A stretch of 64,000 bases of DNA. Source: Candidatus Zixiibacteriota bacterium (GTDB taxonomy: Bacteria > Zixibacteria > MSB-5A5 > GN15 > FEB-12). The stretch lies in contig JAJRXM010000023.1 in the NCBI GenBank assembly GCA_024276275.1, positions 18,283 to 82,282 on the forward strand. The letters run 5' to 3'. The notes beneath the pieces were generated by a model. That model worked only from the letters and a program-made list of their open reading frames with translations. It made no database searches and was not told where the DNA came from. The position numbers were made by a program, and so were the translations under genes. Of the stretch, positions 8,075 to 15,354 are shown piece by piece. Numbering within the stretch: position 1 is the first letter of the stretch; each line of letters opens with the position of its first letter.

Positions 8075-9157
8075 ATGAAAATATTTAATTGTAATACTCC
8101 CAAAAACAGACAACCAGTTTACGATAAGAAGATATGCTCTAAACATATTCTTGTTTTTGGTGAAGAAATACAAAAATTGTTTTCTTCAATAACTGTGGGA
8201 ATTATCGGATTAGGTGGATTGGGAATGGTTGTTTTAGAACAAATTATGAGGCTTTTTCCTAAAGCAATAATTGGCATTGATTATGATACAGTATCAAAAT
8301 CAAATTTAAACAGACTTACCGGCACAACATATGTAGATGCCAACTCCAATATTTTAAAGTCTGATCATGCTCATCAACATGTAAAAAAGTTTAACCCTCT
8401 ACAAGTTACTAAGTTTATCAATGGTAACTTTCTTGAGGAAGAATCGCAGAAACGATTTGGAAGCTGTGATTTAATTTTCAATTGCCCTGATTCAGTTGTT
8501 ACAAGATTAGCCGGATGTCAGTTTGGATTAGCTCATGGTAAAATTGTAATTGATTTAGGCTGTGGAGCAGTTGTTGAAGATGGTATTCTTCAACATGTAG
8601 TTGGTCAAATTGTTAAAATAACTCCTGATTCTGGATTCTGTTTAAACTGTTCCGAGCTTTATGATCTTAATGAAGCTCGGGCAGAATTAATGGATGATGA
8701 TGAATTGAATCGTCAACAAGAAATGGGATACATTCGTGGTGCTGATGTACCAGAACCTCAAATCTATTCTCTTAATATGATGACAGCATCTTGGGCAGTA
8801 TGGTTGATGATGCAGATTGTTGCTGATAAAGAGCCCGCATTTGATGGTATTGCAATTGATGCCTTAAATTTCAATACATATACATGGACAGAACGAAAAA
8901 CCAATCCAAATGATTGTCCTATTTGCGGTCGAAACGGCATTATCTTTGCCGGTAATAAAGCAGAATTACTGATTAAAGAATGTAAAGCAGATGCAAAAAA
9001 GAAAGTTATCGCTGAAATTACGAAAATTATTTTTGACAATAAAAAAGACACATCTAAGTCTCAACGACCTCTTGAACAAAACCAATTAACCTCCAAAAGC
9101 AAATCGGAGGTTCCAAGTGAAAAAGGAACAAATAGAAAGACTAAAAAAAGCAAATAA
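8075..9157 (+). CDS. ThiF/E1-like ubiquitin-activating enzyme
   Basis: 360 residues. The nucleotide-binding GLGGLG is at 45-50, and DYDTVSKSNLNR (69-80) is the E1/ThiF/MoeB magnesium and adenylate region. Zinc-binding pairs C189-x2-C192 and C281-x2-C284 match the structural zinc site of ThiF-type E1s. C163 (DLGCG) is a candidate but unproven active-site Cys. E1 enzymes adenylate the C-terminal Gly of a ubiquitin-like protein and pass it to E2. The Lys/Ser-rich tail after about 320 is extra. AAAGGAAG precedes the ATG; the 3' end overlaps the primase start by 41 bases. Confidence 0.88.
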   Translation: MKIFNCNTPKNRQPVYDKKICSKHILVFGEEIQKLFSSITVGIIGLGGLGMVVLEQIMRLFPKAIIGIDYDTVSKSNLNRLTGTTYVDANSNILKSDHAHQHVKKFNPLQVTKFINGNFLEEESQKRFGSCDLIFNCPDSVVTRLAGCQFGLAHGKIVIDLGCGAVVEDGILQHVVGQIVKITPDSGFCLNCSELYDLNEARAELMDDDELNRQQEMGYIRGADVPEPQIYSLNMMTASWAVWLMMQIVADKEPAFDGIAIDALNFNTYTWTERKTNPNDCPICGRNGIIFAGNKAELLIKECKADAKKKVIAEITKIIFDNKKDTSKSQRPLEQNQLTSKSKSEVPSEKGTNRKTKKSK

Positions 9158-10151
9158 CATTAGTGATGTTGCTCGAGATTTAGGGATGATAATTAAAAAC
9201 AATATGACACATTGTTTTTATCCGGACAGACATAATAACAATGATATTCATCCCTCATTGTATATAAATCCAAATTATCAGACTTTTAAATGTATGGCAT
9301 GTGGTGTAAACGGAGATGTAATTACACTTCTTCAATTAAAAATAGGATTATCTTTTACAGAAACTCTTGAATTTCTTGCCAAACGTGCAGGATTAGATAT
9401 TAACAACAACCAACAAAATAATTTTAAAATTAACAAATTAACAAAATTATCTATTTCAAATAATGACTATGAACAATACACCGATATCTACGAAAGTTTT
9501 CTTGTTCTGTGTAATGAGCCTTCGAAAGAGGCAAGACAATGGCTCTACGATAGAGGGTTTACAGAAAAAACAATTAGCAGAATGAAACTCAAATGGGCTG
9601 GTTCTCCAAAACTAATTTTCAATCAATTACGCTTTCTCTATTCATCAGACCGCTTATCTGAAAGCGGCCTCGTAAATAAGAGCGGTAAGCTCTTTTGTTA
9701 TGATCATAAATTTATTTGGACATACTTTAAAGATTCTAAACCGGTCTATCTTCAAGGGCGTTCCATATGTAAAGACATAAAACCAAAAGAAATGAATATC
9801 TCTAAGCCGGTACCGTTTCCTTATAATATTGATGTGTTAAAACAAAACCCTCATACTGTTATTGTTTGTGAAGGGGTAATTGACACATTGAGTTTGATAG
9901 AGCACGATTTTTTAGCTATCGGTGTCATTGGAGTTCAAGGTTTCAAAGATAATTGGCTAACATTATTAAAAAATGTCAAAGTTAAAGTCGCTTTTGATGC
10001 TGATCTTGCCGGTCAACAGGCATCTGAAAAGCTTGTGATTAAAATGAAAAATTTTGGAATCAATGCTGAGTCGGTGATCCTTCCCGGAGGTTTTGATATC
10101 AATCGTTTCTTTCTCGTTATAGAAAACATGAAAGATGCAAAGGTGATATAA
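9117..10151 (+). CDS. DnaG-like primase (CHC2 + TOPRIM)
   Basis: 344 residues. The N-terminal CHC2 zinc finger has C33, H39, C59 and C62 (FKCMACGVNGD). The TOPRIM domain has IVCEGVIDTLS (catalytic Glu) and AFDADLAGQQA (the DxD pair). It is shorter than chromosomal DnaG and lacks a helicase-binding domain, as usual for phage and plasmid primases. The start is GTG at 9117 with an ideal GGAGG six bases before it, inside the 3' end of the E1 gene. It probably primes replication of the excised element. Confidence 0.88.
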   Translation: MKKEQIERLKKANNISDVARDLGMIIKNNMTHCFYPDRHNNNDIHPSLYINPNYQTFKCMACGVNGDVITLLQLKIGLSFTETLEFLAKRAGLDINNNQQNNFKINKLTKLSISNNDYEQYTDIYESFLVLCNEPSKEARQWLYDRGFTEKTISRMKLKWAGSPKLIFNQLRFLYSSDRLSESGLVNKSGKLFCYDHKFIWTYFKDSKPVYLQGRSICKDIKPKEMNISKPVPFPYNIDVLKQNPHTVIVCEGVIDTLSLIEHDFLAIGVIGVQGFKDNWLTLLKNVKVKVAFDADLAGQQASEKLVIKMKNFGINAESVILPGGFDINRFFLVIENMKDAKVI

Positions 10152-10363
10152 TGTCGGAAAATCTACTTACTCCTCAAGAAATAGCCGACAAACTCGGTGT
10201 TAAAATATCAACTATTTATTATTGGTCGCACACAGATTCTATCCCTAAAATTAAACTTGGTAACCTGCTACGGTTTCGATGGAGTTCTATTTCAAAATGG
10301 CTTGATAAAAAGGAAATAAAAGGTAGAAAAAGTAGAAAGCTTGATGTTGATAATTATCTTTAA
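10151..10363 (+). CDS. excisionase-like MerR/HTH_17 DNA-binding protein
   Basis: 70 residues. LLTPQEIADKLGVKISTIYYW (abridged: LTPQEIADKLGV) is the helix-turn-helix of the excisionase family, and LGNLLRFRWSSISKWL is the wing with the typical R-F-R contact. Small proteins of this type control integrase direction or repress element promoters. It overlaps the primase stop by one base and converges on the integrase gene. Confidence 0.85.
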   Translation: MSENLLTPQEIADKLGVKISTIYYWSHTDSIPKIKLGNLLRFRWSSISKWLDKKEIKGRKSRKLDVDNYL

Positions 10364-10364
10364 A

Positions 10365-11464
10365 TTAGTACTGTAATTTGTTTACACTTTCGACCAAATG
10401 AGCAGGGGCTAAATGAGCGTAGATCATAGTTGTTTGAATATCCGAATGTCCTAAAAGAGTCTTAACAGTAGTGAGGTCAATGCCGTTCATTATTAGATGT
10501 GAAGCAAAGGTATGTCTTAGTGAGTGCACCTGTGTAAAATCATCAATTTCAGCCACTTTAGCTATTTTTATTAATTCACGGCGAAGTAGATTATGTGAGT
10601 GTCCATTATTTTTCAATTGAAATACTTTATCCTTCTTAATAATTTTAGTTTGGTTAGACTTAAAATCATTCAGTACTTTCAATAATTCATTATTTATTGG
10701 TATTTCACGTTCACCGGTTTTAGGATTCCATCTTTTTTTGATCGAATGTATATTTTTCGTAACTTGAAATCGATATCTTTCCATGTTAGGTTTTCAATCT
10801 CACCTTTACGCATACCTGTATGTAATAATGTAAAATATATTGGAAAAAGATGTCTCGGAGTATGCTTTAAAAACTTATTGACTTCTTCAGAAGTTAAAAA
10901 CCTAAAAGGTTTCTTATCGTCATGCTTTAATGGTTTAACTCCTTTTATTGGATTCTCTTTGATACAATTCCATCTGACGGCTAAATTTAACATATATTTA
11001 ATACCATCTACTTCCATATTAATTGTCCTTGAACGTGCTCCTTTTCTAGTAGTTTTCTTAATATCTTTTTCTGATTTAACTTTGTACCCATTTGGGTTTG
11101 TATATGTACTTCTTCTAAATGATTTATATTGTTCAATTATCCCTTCATTTAATTGAGAAACTTTTCTAACTGGAATTTTTCGTAAATTTAAAAATTCTCT
11201 AAAATGATTCATTATAGCTCGATAACGTTTTGTGGTACTCTCCCTATTATTAGTTAAATTATATTCTAAAAATATCTCAATAAGTGTATCTATTTTGATG
11301 TCTTGCTTGGTTAATTTGTATTCATCACGAGCTATTTGTAGTTCTATATCTTTTAGAGCTAATTCAGCTACATTTTTAGAATTACCTACTTTTTTTCTGA
11401 TTCGAATTCCGTTGTATGAATAATCAAGATACCAGATTTTATCACGTTTATATATACGAGCCAT
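10365..11464 (-). pseudogene. tyrosine recombinase/integrase, frameshifted
   Basis: Phage-type tyrosine integrase. The N-terminal arm and core-binding regions (from MARIYKRDKIWYLDY) and the catalytic Arg (HTGMRKGEIENLTW) are in one frame. The second part, with HSLRHTFASHL and LLGHSDIQTTMIYAH (the HxxR, His and Tyr residues), is in another. The frames meet at a T7 run (10733-10739). A one-base correction restores a full set of catalytic residues in about 365 aa. I use the ATG at 11462-11464 because GGAGGAC lies just upstream. It faces away from tRNA-Ser, whose 3' end is the likely attachment site. Confidence 0.85.
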
Positions 11465-11575
11465 AAAGTCCTCCAACAATTTAAATGACACAAATATGGC
11501 ACAAGCCACACATCAAAAAGATAGTAAGATTATAAGCTACTGTCAAGTAGTAAGATATGATTGTTGTTTGTATTA

Positions 11576-11663
11576 TGGCGGAGGAGGTAGGATTCGAACC
11601 CACGGTACTTTGCAGCACAACGGTTTTCAAGACCGCCGCTTTCGACCACTCAGCCACTCCTCC
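11576..11663 (-). tRNA. tRNA-Ser (anticodon TGA)
   Basis: 88 bases including an encoded CCA. Acceptor arms GGAGGAG and CTCCTCC pair fully. The anticodon loop CTTGAAA gives TGA, reading UCA. A long variable arm and GGTTCGAATCC T-arm are present, as expected for class II serine tRNA. The 3' end (low coordinate) adjoins the integrase side of the mobile element. Confidence 0.95.
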
Positions 11664-11753
11664 GGAGTCTTGATTAGACAAGCGATAATAACAGTTTTTA
11701 TCGGCGATTTGTCAAGAAATTAAAGAACAAATTTACCCAAAATTACGCTCTCT

Positions 11754-11785
11754 AAAAAAATAGGAAGGCATTACACCTTCCTATT
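11754..11785 (-). terminator. intrinsic terminator of the 11813-12751 gene
   Basis: On the minus strand AATAGGAAGG (11785-11776) pairs with its complement at 11768-11759 around a 7-base loop. A run of seven U follows (T on the minus strand at 11760-11754). It begins about 28 bases after the lipoprotein stop. Confidence 0.75.
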
Positions 11786-11812
11786 TTCAAAAATTACAAT
11801 TGTCATCTCAGT

Positions 11813-12751
11813 TTATTGCTTTATAGTAAAACCTGACAATCCAGATAAGCCCGGATTTGCTACAGAGGCGGTATCAAGACATGGTTCTGTATAAGACCAG
11901 GTTGTAGTACCGTCTGTAAATGAGATAGTAGTTGTCTGTCCATTAAATGTCAAAGTCGCTGTCCAACTTCCGTCAATATTTAACGAATCAAGTAATGACC
12001 CCTGTCCGCCGACACAGTTGAGCACAATATTCTGATTAGCAACGATTGTACCGGATGTAGGACATTCATCGCTTACATCAATCTGGAAAACTACGTTTGA
12101 AATAGTAAGAGAGTTATTCATATCTAGATCACAGGTATCAGCATTTTCACCGAACCGAAAATCTAAAGTATCATTAGTGTTCCCATTAACAGTAACTGTA
12201 GCAAGAGTTTCAAAACCCGGTACAGCACTAATACCATAAGACTGATGCCCAACACCGGAACCAAGTTTGTTATTTTCAAAAGCATATTGTGTACGGATTA
12301 TTAATCCATTGACTGTTGAATCAGGATTCGGAACCGGTACGTTATTTACTAAAGTTTGAATCGAATCTATACCCTCAACTGTAGTAGTATCAAATTCAAC
12401 TGTTTCAATAAATATAGCTCTAAATGTAAAAACATGCCAACCGCTTGTAGTGTCATAACTATATTGACTTGATACAAGTATCACAGTATCTTCAGCAGCT
12501 TTATTATAAGCAAGCTTCGAAGGTGCTGCAGATGGAAATTGTTGACCTAATAACTCAAATGTTAATTCCATACCAAGACCTGTAATATCAAATGATGTTT
12601 CGCCTACAGAGTCACGCATAAACTGAAATGTCGGTGATGTTGTATCCCCAATTACTAAATCTGAATCAGTTACGGAGTCCGATCCGCAACCGATCATAGA
12701 AACTACTGTTATACAAACAGCAATTACTGCTAAAAATGTGATTTTTTTCAT
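11813..12751 (-). CDS. secreted lipoprotein, function unknown
   Basis: 312 residues with a lipoprotein signal peptide (VVSMIGC, Cys at about 22) followed by a Ser/Asp linker. The rest is beta-rich with many Thr and Ser residues, no repeats that I can define and paired cysteines near 205 to 250. It is expected at the outer surface or periplasm. AAGGAG precedes the ATG. No family recognised. It stands alone, divergent from the metal-regulated operon. Confidence 0.8.
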   Translation of the reverse strand: MKKITFLAVIAVCITVVSMIGCGSDSVTDSDLVIGDTTSPTFQFMRDSVGETSFDITGLGMELTFELLGQQFPSAAPSKLAYNKAAEDTVILVSSQYSYDTTSGWHVFTFRAIFIETVEFDTTTVEGIDSIQTLVNNVPVPNPDSTVNGLIIRTQYAFENNKLGSGVGHQSYGISAVPGFETLATVTVNGNTNDTLDFRFGENADTCDLDMNNSLTISNVVFQIDVSDECPTSGTIVANQNIVLNCVGGQGSLLDSLNIDGSWTATLTFNGQTTTISFTDGTTTWSYTEPCLDTASVANPGLSGLSGFTIKQ

Positions 12752-12899
12752 TTCTTCTCCTTCAATGAGATTATTTTGTATTTCATATCACTTTCATTCT
12801 ATTAGTTTCGGCTTTTCAAATCGAATAATTTAACTTTATATACGATAATTAGACAATTAATATACAGTATTGTTTCTTAGTAAATCAATAAAAAACTAA

Positions 12900-12915
12900 A
12901 TTACCTTAAGGTAAT
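12900..12915. promoter_or_regulatory. distal DtxR-type operator
   Basis: ATTACCTTAAGGTAAT is a perfect 16-base palindrome located just upstream of the -35 element of the DtxR-family gene. The same palindrome recurs at 12958-12973. Two identical perfect palindromes flanking one promoter strongly suggest binding of the metalloregulator encoded immediately downstream. Confidence 0.85.
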
Positions 12916-12922
12916 AAATCAG

Positions 12923-12950
12923 TTGACTTGTATGCGAAATTATATATATT
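12923..12950 (+). promoter_or_regulatory. promoter of the DtxR-ZIP operon
   Basis: TTGACT (12923-12928) and TATATT (12945-12950) are separated by 16 bases, close to a sigma-70 promoter. It is boxed between the two operators, so repressor binding on either side would block polymerase. Confidence 0.7.
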
Positions 12951-12957
12951 TCAATAA

Positions 12958-12973
12958 ATTACCTTAAGGTAAT
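12958..12973. promoter_or_regulatory. proximal DtxR-type operator overlapping the ribosome-binding site
   Basis: Second copy of ATTACCTTAAGGTAAT. It covers the predicted transcription start, and its AAGG (12964-12967) is also the only Shine-Dalgarno-like sequence before the ATG at 12978. One sequence therefore seems to act both as operator in DNA and as ribosome site in mRNA. Confidence 0.8.
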
Positions 12974-12977
12974 AAAC

Positions 12978-13475
12978 ATGGAGATCAAATTGCCCTTAAC
13001 TGCTGTACAACAAGACTATATAGAGACTATTTATAGACTTTCCAAAGATTCTAAAAAGAAAAAAATCCGTATAACTGATATTGCCGAGAAATTAGGTACA
13101 AAACTTCCGACCGTTACGCGGACAGTTAAAAAATTATCAGAGCTCGGATATGTCACTCACCAAAGTCACGGAGGTGTTTTATTGACTCCAAAGGGACAGA
13201 AAATAGCAAGTGAGCTGGCTCATTTACATAATGACCTTTTTCTTTTTTTCACTCAGATTTTAGGTATGACAAAAAAACAGGCAATGATAGATGCCTGTCA
13301 GGCAGAACATGCTTTTTCTTCGTTATCAGCACAAAAACTACATGAGTTTCTTATATACTACCAAAATTTATCTGAAAATGAAAAAGATATTTTTTCTAGA
13401 TTTAAGCAAATTAAAAACAAGAAAAACGAATTTAAAAATCTGCCCCCCAATCAAACTTCCGGTTGGCGAGCATAG
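12978..13475 (+). CDS. DtxR/MntR-family metal-dependent repressor
   Basis: 165 residues. The N-terminal winged helix (DYIETIYRL, then ITDIAEKLGTKLPTVTRTVKKLSELGYV) is typical of DtxR/MntR/IdeR. The following dimerisation region contains His and Cys candidates for metal binding (about 103-109, DACQAEHAF). There is no C-terminal SH3 or FeoA domain, which resembles the short MntR class. The next gene, 18 bases downstream, is a ZIP metal importer, so the repressor probably shuts off uptake when manganese, iron or zinc is plentiful. Autoregulation is suggested by the paired operators. Confidence 0.9.
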   Translation: MEIKLPLTAVQQDYIETIYRLSKDSKKKKIRITDIAEKLGTKLPTVTRTVKKLSELGYVTHQSHGGVLLTPKGQKIASELAHLHNDLFLFFTQILGMTKKQAMIDACQAEHAFSSLSAQKLHEFLIYYQNLSENEKDIFSRFKQIKNKKNEFKNLPPNQTSGWRA

Positions 13476-13493
13476 ATTTGTAAGGAAATAAAA

Positions 13494-14257
13494 ATGACAA
13501 TAATAGAAATGGGTATTTTAGCCTCTACCTTGGCAGGTCTTGCTACCGGCGTAGGAGCTCTTCCGGCCCTCTTTTTAACTAAAGTCCCTGACAAGGTGAT
13601 GAATACTTTGCTTGGCGGAGCCGCCGGAGTTATGCTTGCAGCGACCTCTTTCTCACTCATTGTTCCGGGTATTGAACATGGCAATGCCGTTTGGGACGGT
13701 ATGGGTGCCTATATTGTTTCTGCTGGTATGATGTTCGGTGCTATCTTTTAGACCGTATAGACAAATGGCTGCCTCATGAACATTTCAGTATGGGGCATGA
13801 AGGTCCATCAAGCAAGATGAAACGTATTTGGTTGTTCATCATTGCTATCACTATTCATAATTTCCCCGAGGGTCTCGCAGTTGGGGTCGGGTTTGGTTCC
13901 GGTGATGTTGGAGCAGGTACTTCTCTTGCTATAGGAATCGGGTTACAAAATATGCCGGAAGGTCTAGCGGTGGCTCTTCCATTATTAGGTTTAGGATATA
14001 ATAAATGGAAAGCCGTCGGAATTGCAACCGCAACAGGACTCGTTGAACCTATTGGTGGGCTTCTCGGTGTTGGAATGGTAACTGCATTCCAACCTATTTT
14101 ACCTCTTGGTTTGGCATTTGCCGCAGGTGCTATGCTTTTTGTAATATCCGATGAAATTATTCCGGAAACTCACTCCAAAGGGAAATCCCGCACAGCAACT
14201 TTCGGTGTAATGATTGGTTTTATAATTATGATGGCGATGGACAATCTGTTGGGTTAA
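13494..14257 (+). pseudogene. ZIP-family metal transporter, one-base frameshift
   Basis: ZIP (ZupT/GufA-like) membrane transporter of divalent metals. The second half has the metal-site helices HNFPEGLAVGVGFG and MPEGLAVALPL; LVEPIGGLLG follows. The reading frame breaks at about 13747, where TTTT before TAG needs one more T to join ...MMFGAIF to LDRIDKW. The repaired protein has about 254 residues and eight likely helices, normal for the family. Since the gene is otherwise well conserved, this may be a homopolymer sequencing error. Co-transcribed with the upstream metalloregulator. Confidence 0.88.
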
Positions 14258-14258
14258 A

Positions 14259-15350
14259 ATGCCGGCAAAACAAAAAATTGCACTGTTAAATTCACGGCAA
14301 GGACTATACCCTTGCCGTTTGCATTCATGGATTCAACAAAGCCTCAAAACATTGCTACATGTTCAGTCATCACAACCTATAATTCTGTCATCTGTAGGAA
14401 TGTCAACATGGGATTTAATTACTATAGCGGCATCAAAATTAAAATTACAACTTGAGTTGCACATTCAAATAAAAGATAGTCAGATTGAAGAAGAAATGAT
14501 TGGCAGTATTATTACCGAATTCAATCTCAACAGGGAACTCGTATCGTTCCGGTTTATATCTGATCATTCTAAAAAACAATTTCAAACTTTACGAGATAAA
14601 GCAATCACCTCTTCTGCTGATAAAATTTTTCCAATTTCTATAAAACAAAACGGAAACCTAGCAAAACTCATATCACAGCATAAGAACAAAATTGACAACA
14701 CCTTCAATACAACCTATGAACCTAGGAAAGAAAAAGTAGCCTACACTCTCAACATTGACAATACAAATCCGGACATCCCGAAAATTACAGATGAATATAT
14801 CATTCATTGGACTAAAAGTTCAAAAGATAAATACAGTTTCGAACGGTATTATGACTATTATACTGATATTTTACAATCAGACAATTACCCTAGAAAAGCA
14901 TTTAACACTCTTATAAATATATTACAAATGAAACGAATTGTAGCAAGCTCAACTCACATGCCGCAAAATATTCCAACAGTATCGTTCACATCATTACACT
15001 CTATCCAAATGATACCTTTTTTTAAATGGAGAAGCCGTTACCGTGAAATGTCATTTGAACCTTATGGAGTTGGGATAAAAAAAGAAATCGCTATAAAAGA
15101 AAACATACGTAAGGTTTTCTATTATGATAAAGATATTCAAAACAATTTATCAGATAAAAAACCCGAAGTCTGGTTGACACAATCAAGAGGTCTACATACT
15201 AATTGGGAATCAGAAAAAGAATATCGACATTTGGGAGATTTTGATTTAAACAATATAGACAAAGAAAATATCGTCTTGTTCACCCGATACAAAAAAGAAG
15301 CCGATTATCTACTAAAATTAACCGGCTTACAAACTATTTCTTTTGAATAA
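14259..15350 (+). CDS. hypothetical protein coupled to the ZIP gene
   Basis: 363 residues; the ATG begins one base after the ZIP stop, so it belongs to the metal-regulated operon. No signal peptide or membrane segment. The N-terminal 100 residues (KIALLNSRQ, IILSSVGMSTWDLITIAAS) look like an alternating strand-helix Rossmann-type fold. The C-terminal part (EVWLTQSRGL, NIVLFTRYKKEADYLL) is unassigned. I recognise no family; the context suggests metal homeostasis, but it may be carried along by chance. Confidence 0.7.
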   Translation: MPAKQKIALLNSRQGLYPCRLHSWIQQSLKTLLHVQSSQPIILSSVGMSTWDLITIAASKLKLQLELHIQIKDSQIEEEMIGSIITEFNLNRELVSFRFISDHSKKQFQTLRDKAITSSADKIFPISIKQNGNLAKLISQHKNKIDNTFNTTYEPRKEKVAYTLNIDNTNPDIPKITDEYIIHWTKSSKDKYSFERYYDYYTDILQSDNYPRKAFNTLINILQMKRIVASSTHMPQNIPTVSFTSLHSIQMIPFFKWRSRYREMSFEPYGVGIKKEIAIKENIRKVFYYDKDIQNNLSDKKPEVWLTQSRGLHTNWESEKEYRHLGDFDLNNIDKENIVLFTRYKKEADYLLKLTGLQTISFE

Positions 15351-15354
15351 AAAC

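Larger units (their letters stand above)
1..11602. mobile_element. integrative element at tRNA-Ser carrying a ubiquitin-like conjugation cassette
   Basis: The right boundary is inferred from a tyrosine integrase read toward the element interior, starting about 110 bp from the 3' end of a tRNA-Ser gene. That is the classic position for integrases that use the tRNA 3' end as attachment site. Inside lie an excisionase-like HTH protein, primase, ParB, HerA/TraG-like ATPase, E1, E2-like, JAB and RING-like genes, almost all on the plus strand and mostly overlapping by a few bases, as in one long operon. No second copy of the tRNA 3' end was seen on the left, so the left boundary is unknown; 1 is only the window edge. 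The first 1.4 kb contains gene fragments and may be decayed element or flanking DNA. Confidence 0.65.

Noticed and set aside
10746..11156. A plus-strand frame of 136 codons across the integrase.
   Set aside because: Antisense shadow of the integrase, whose motifs are clear.
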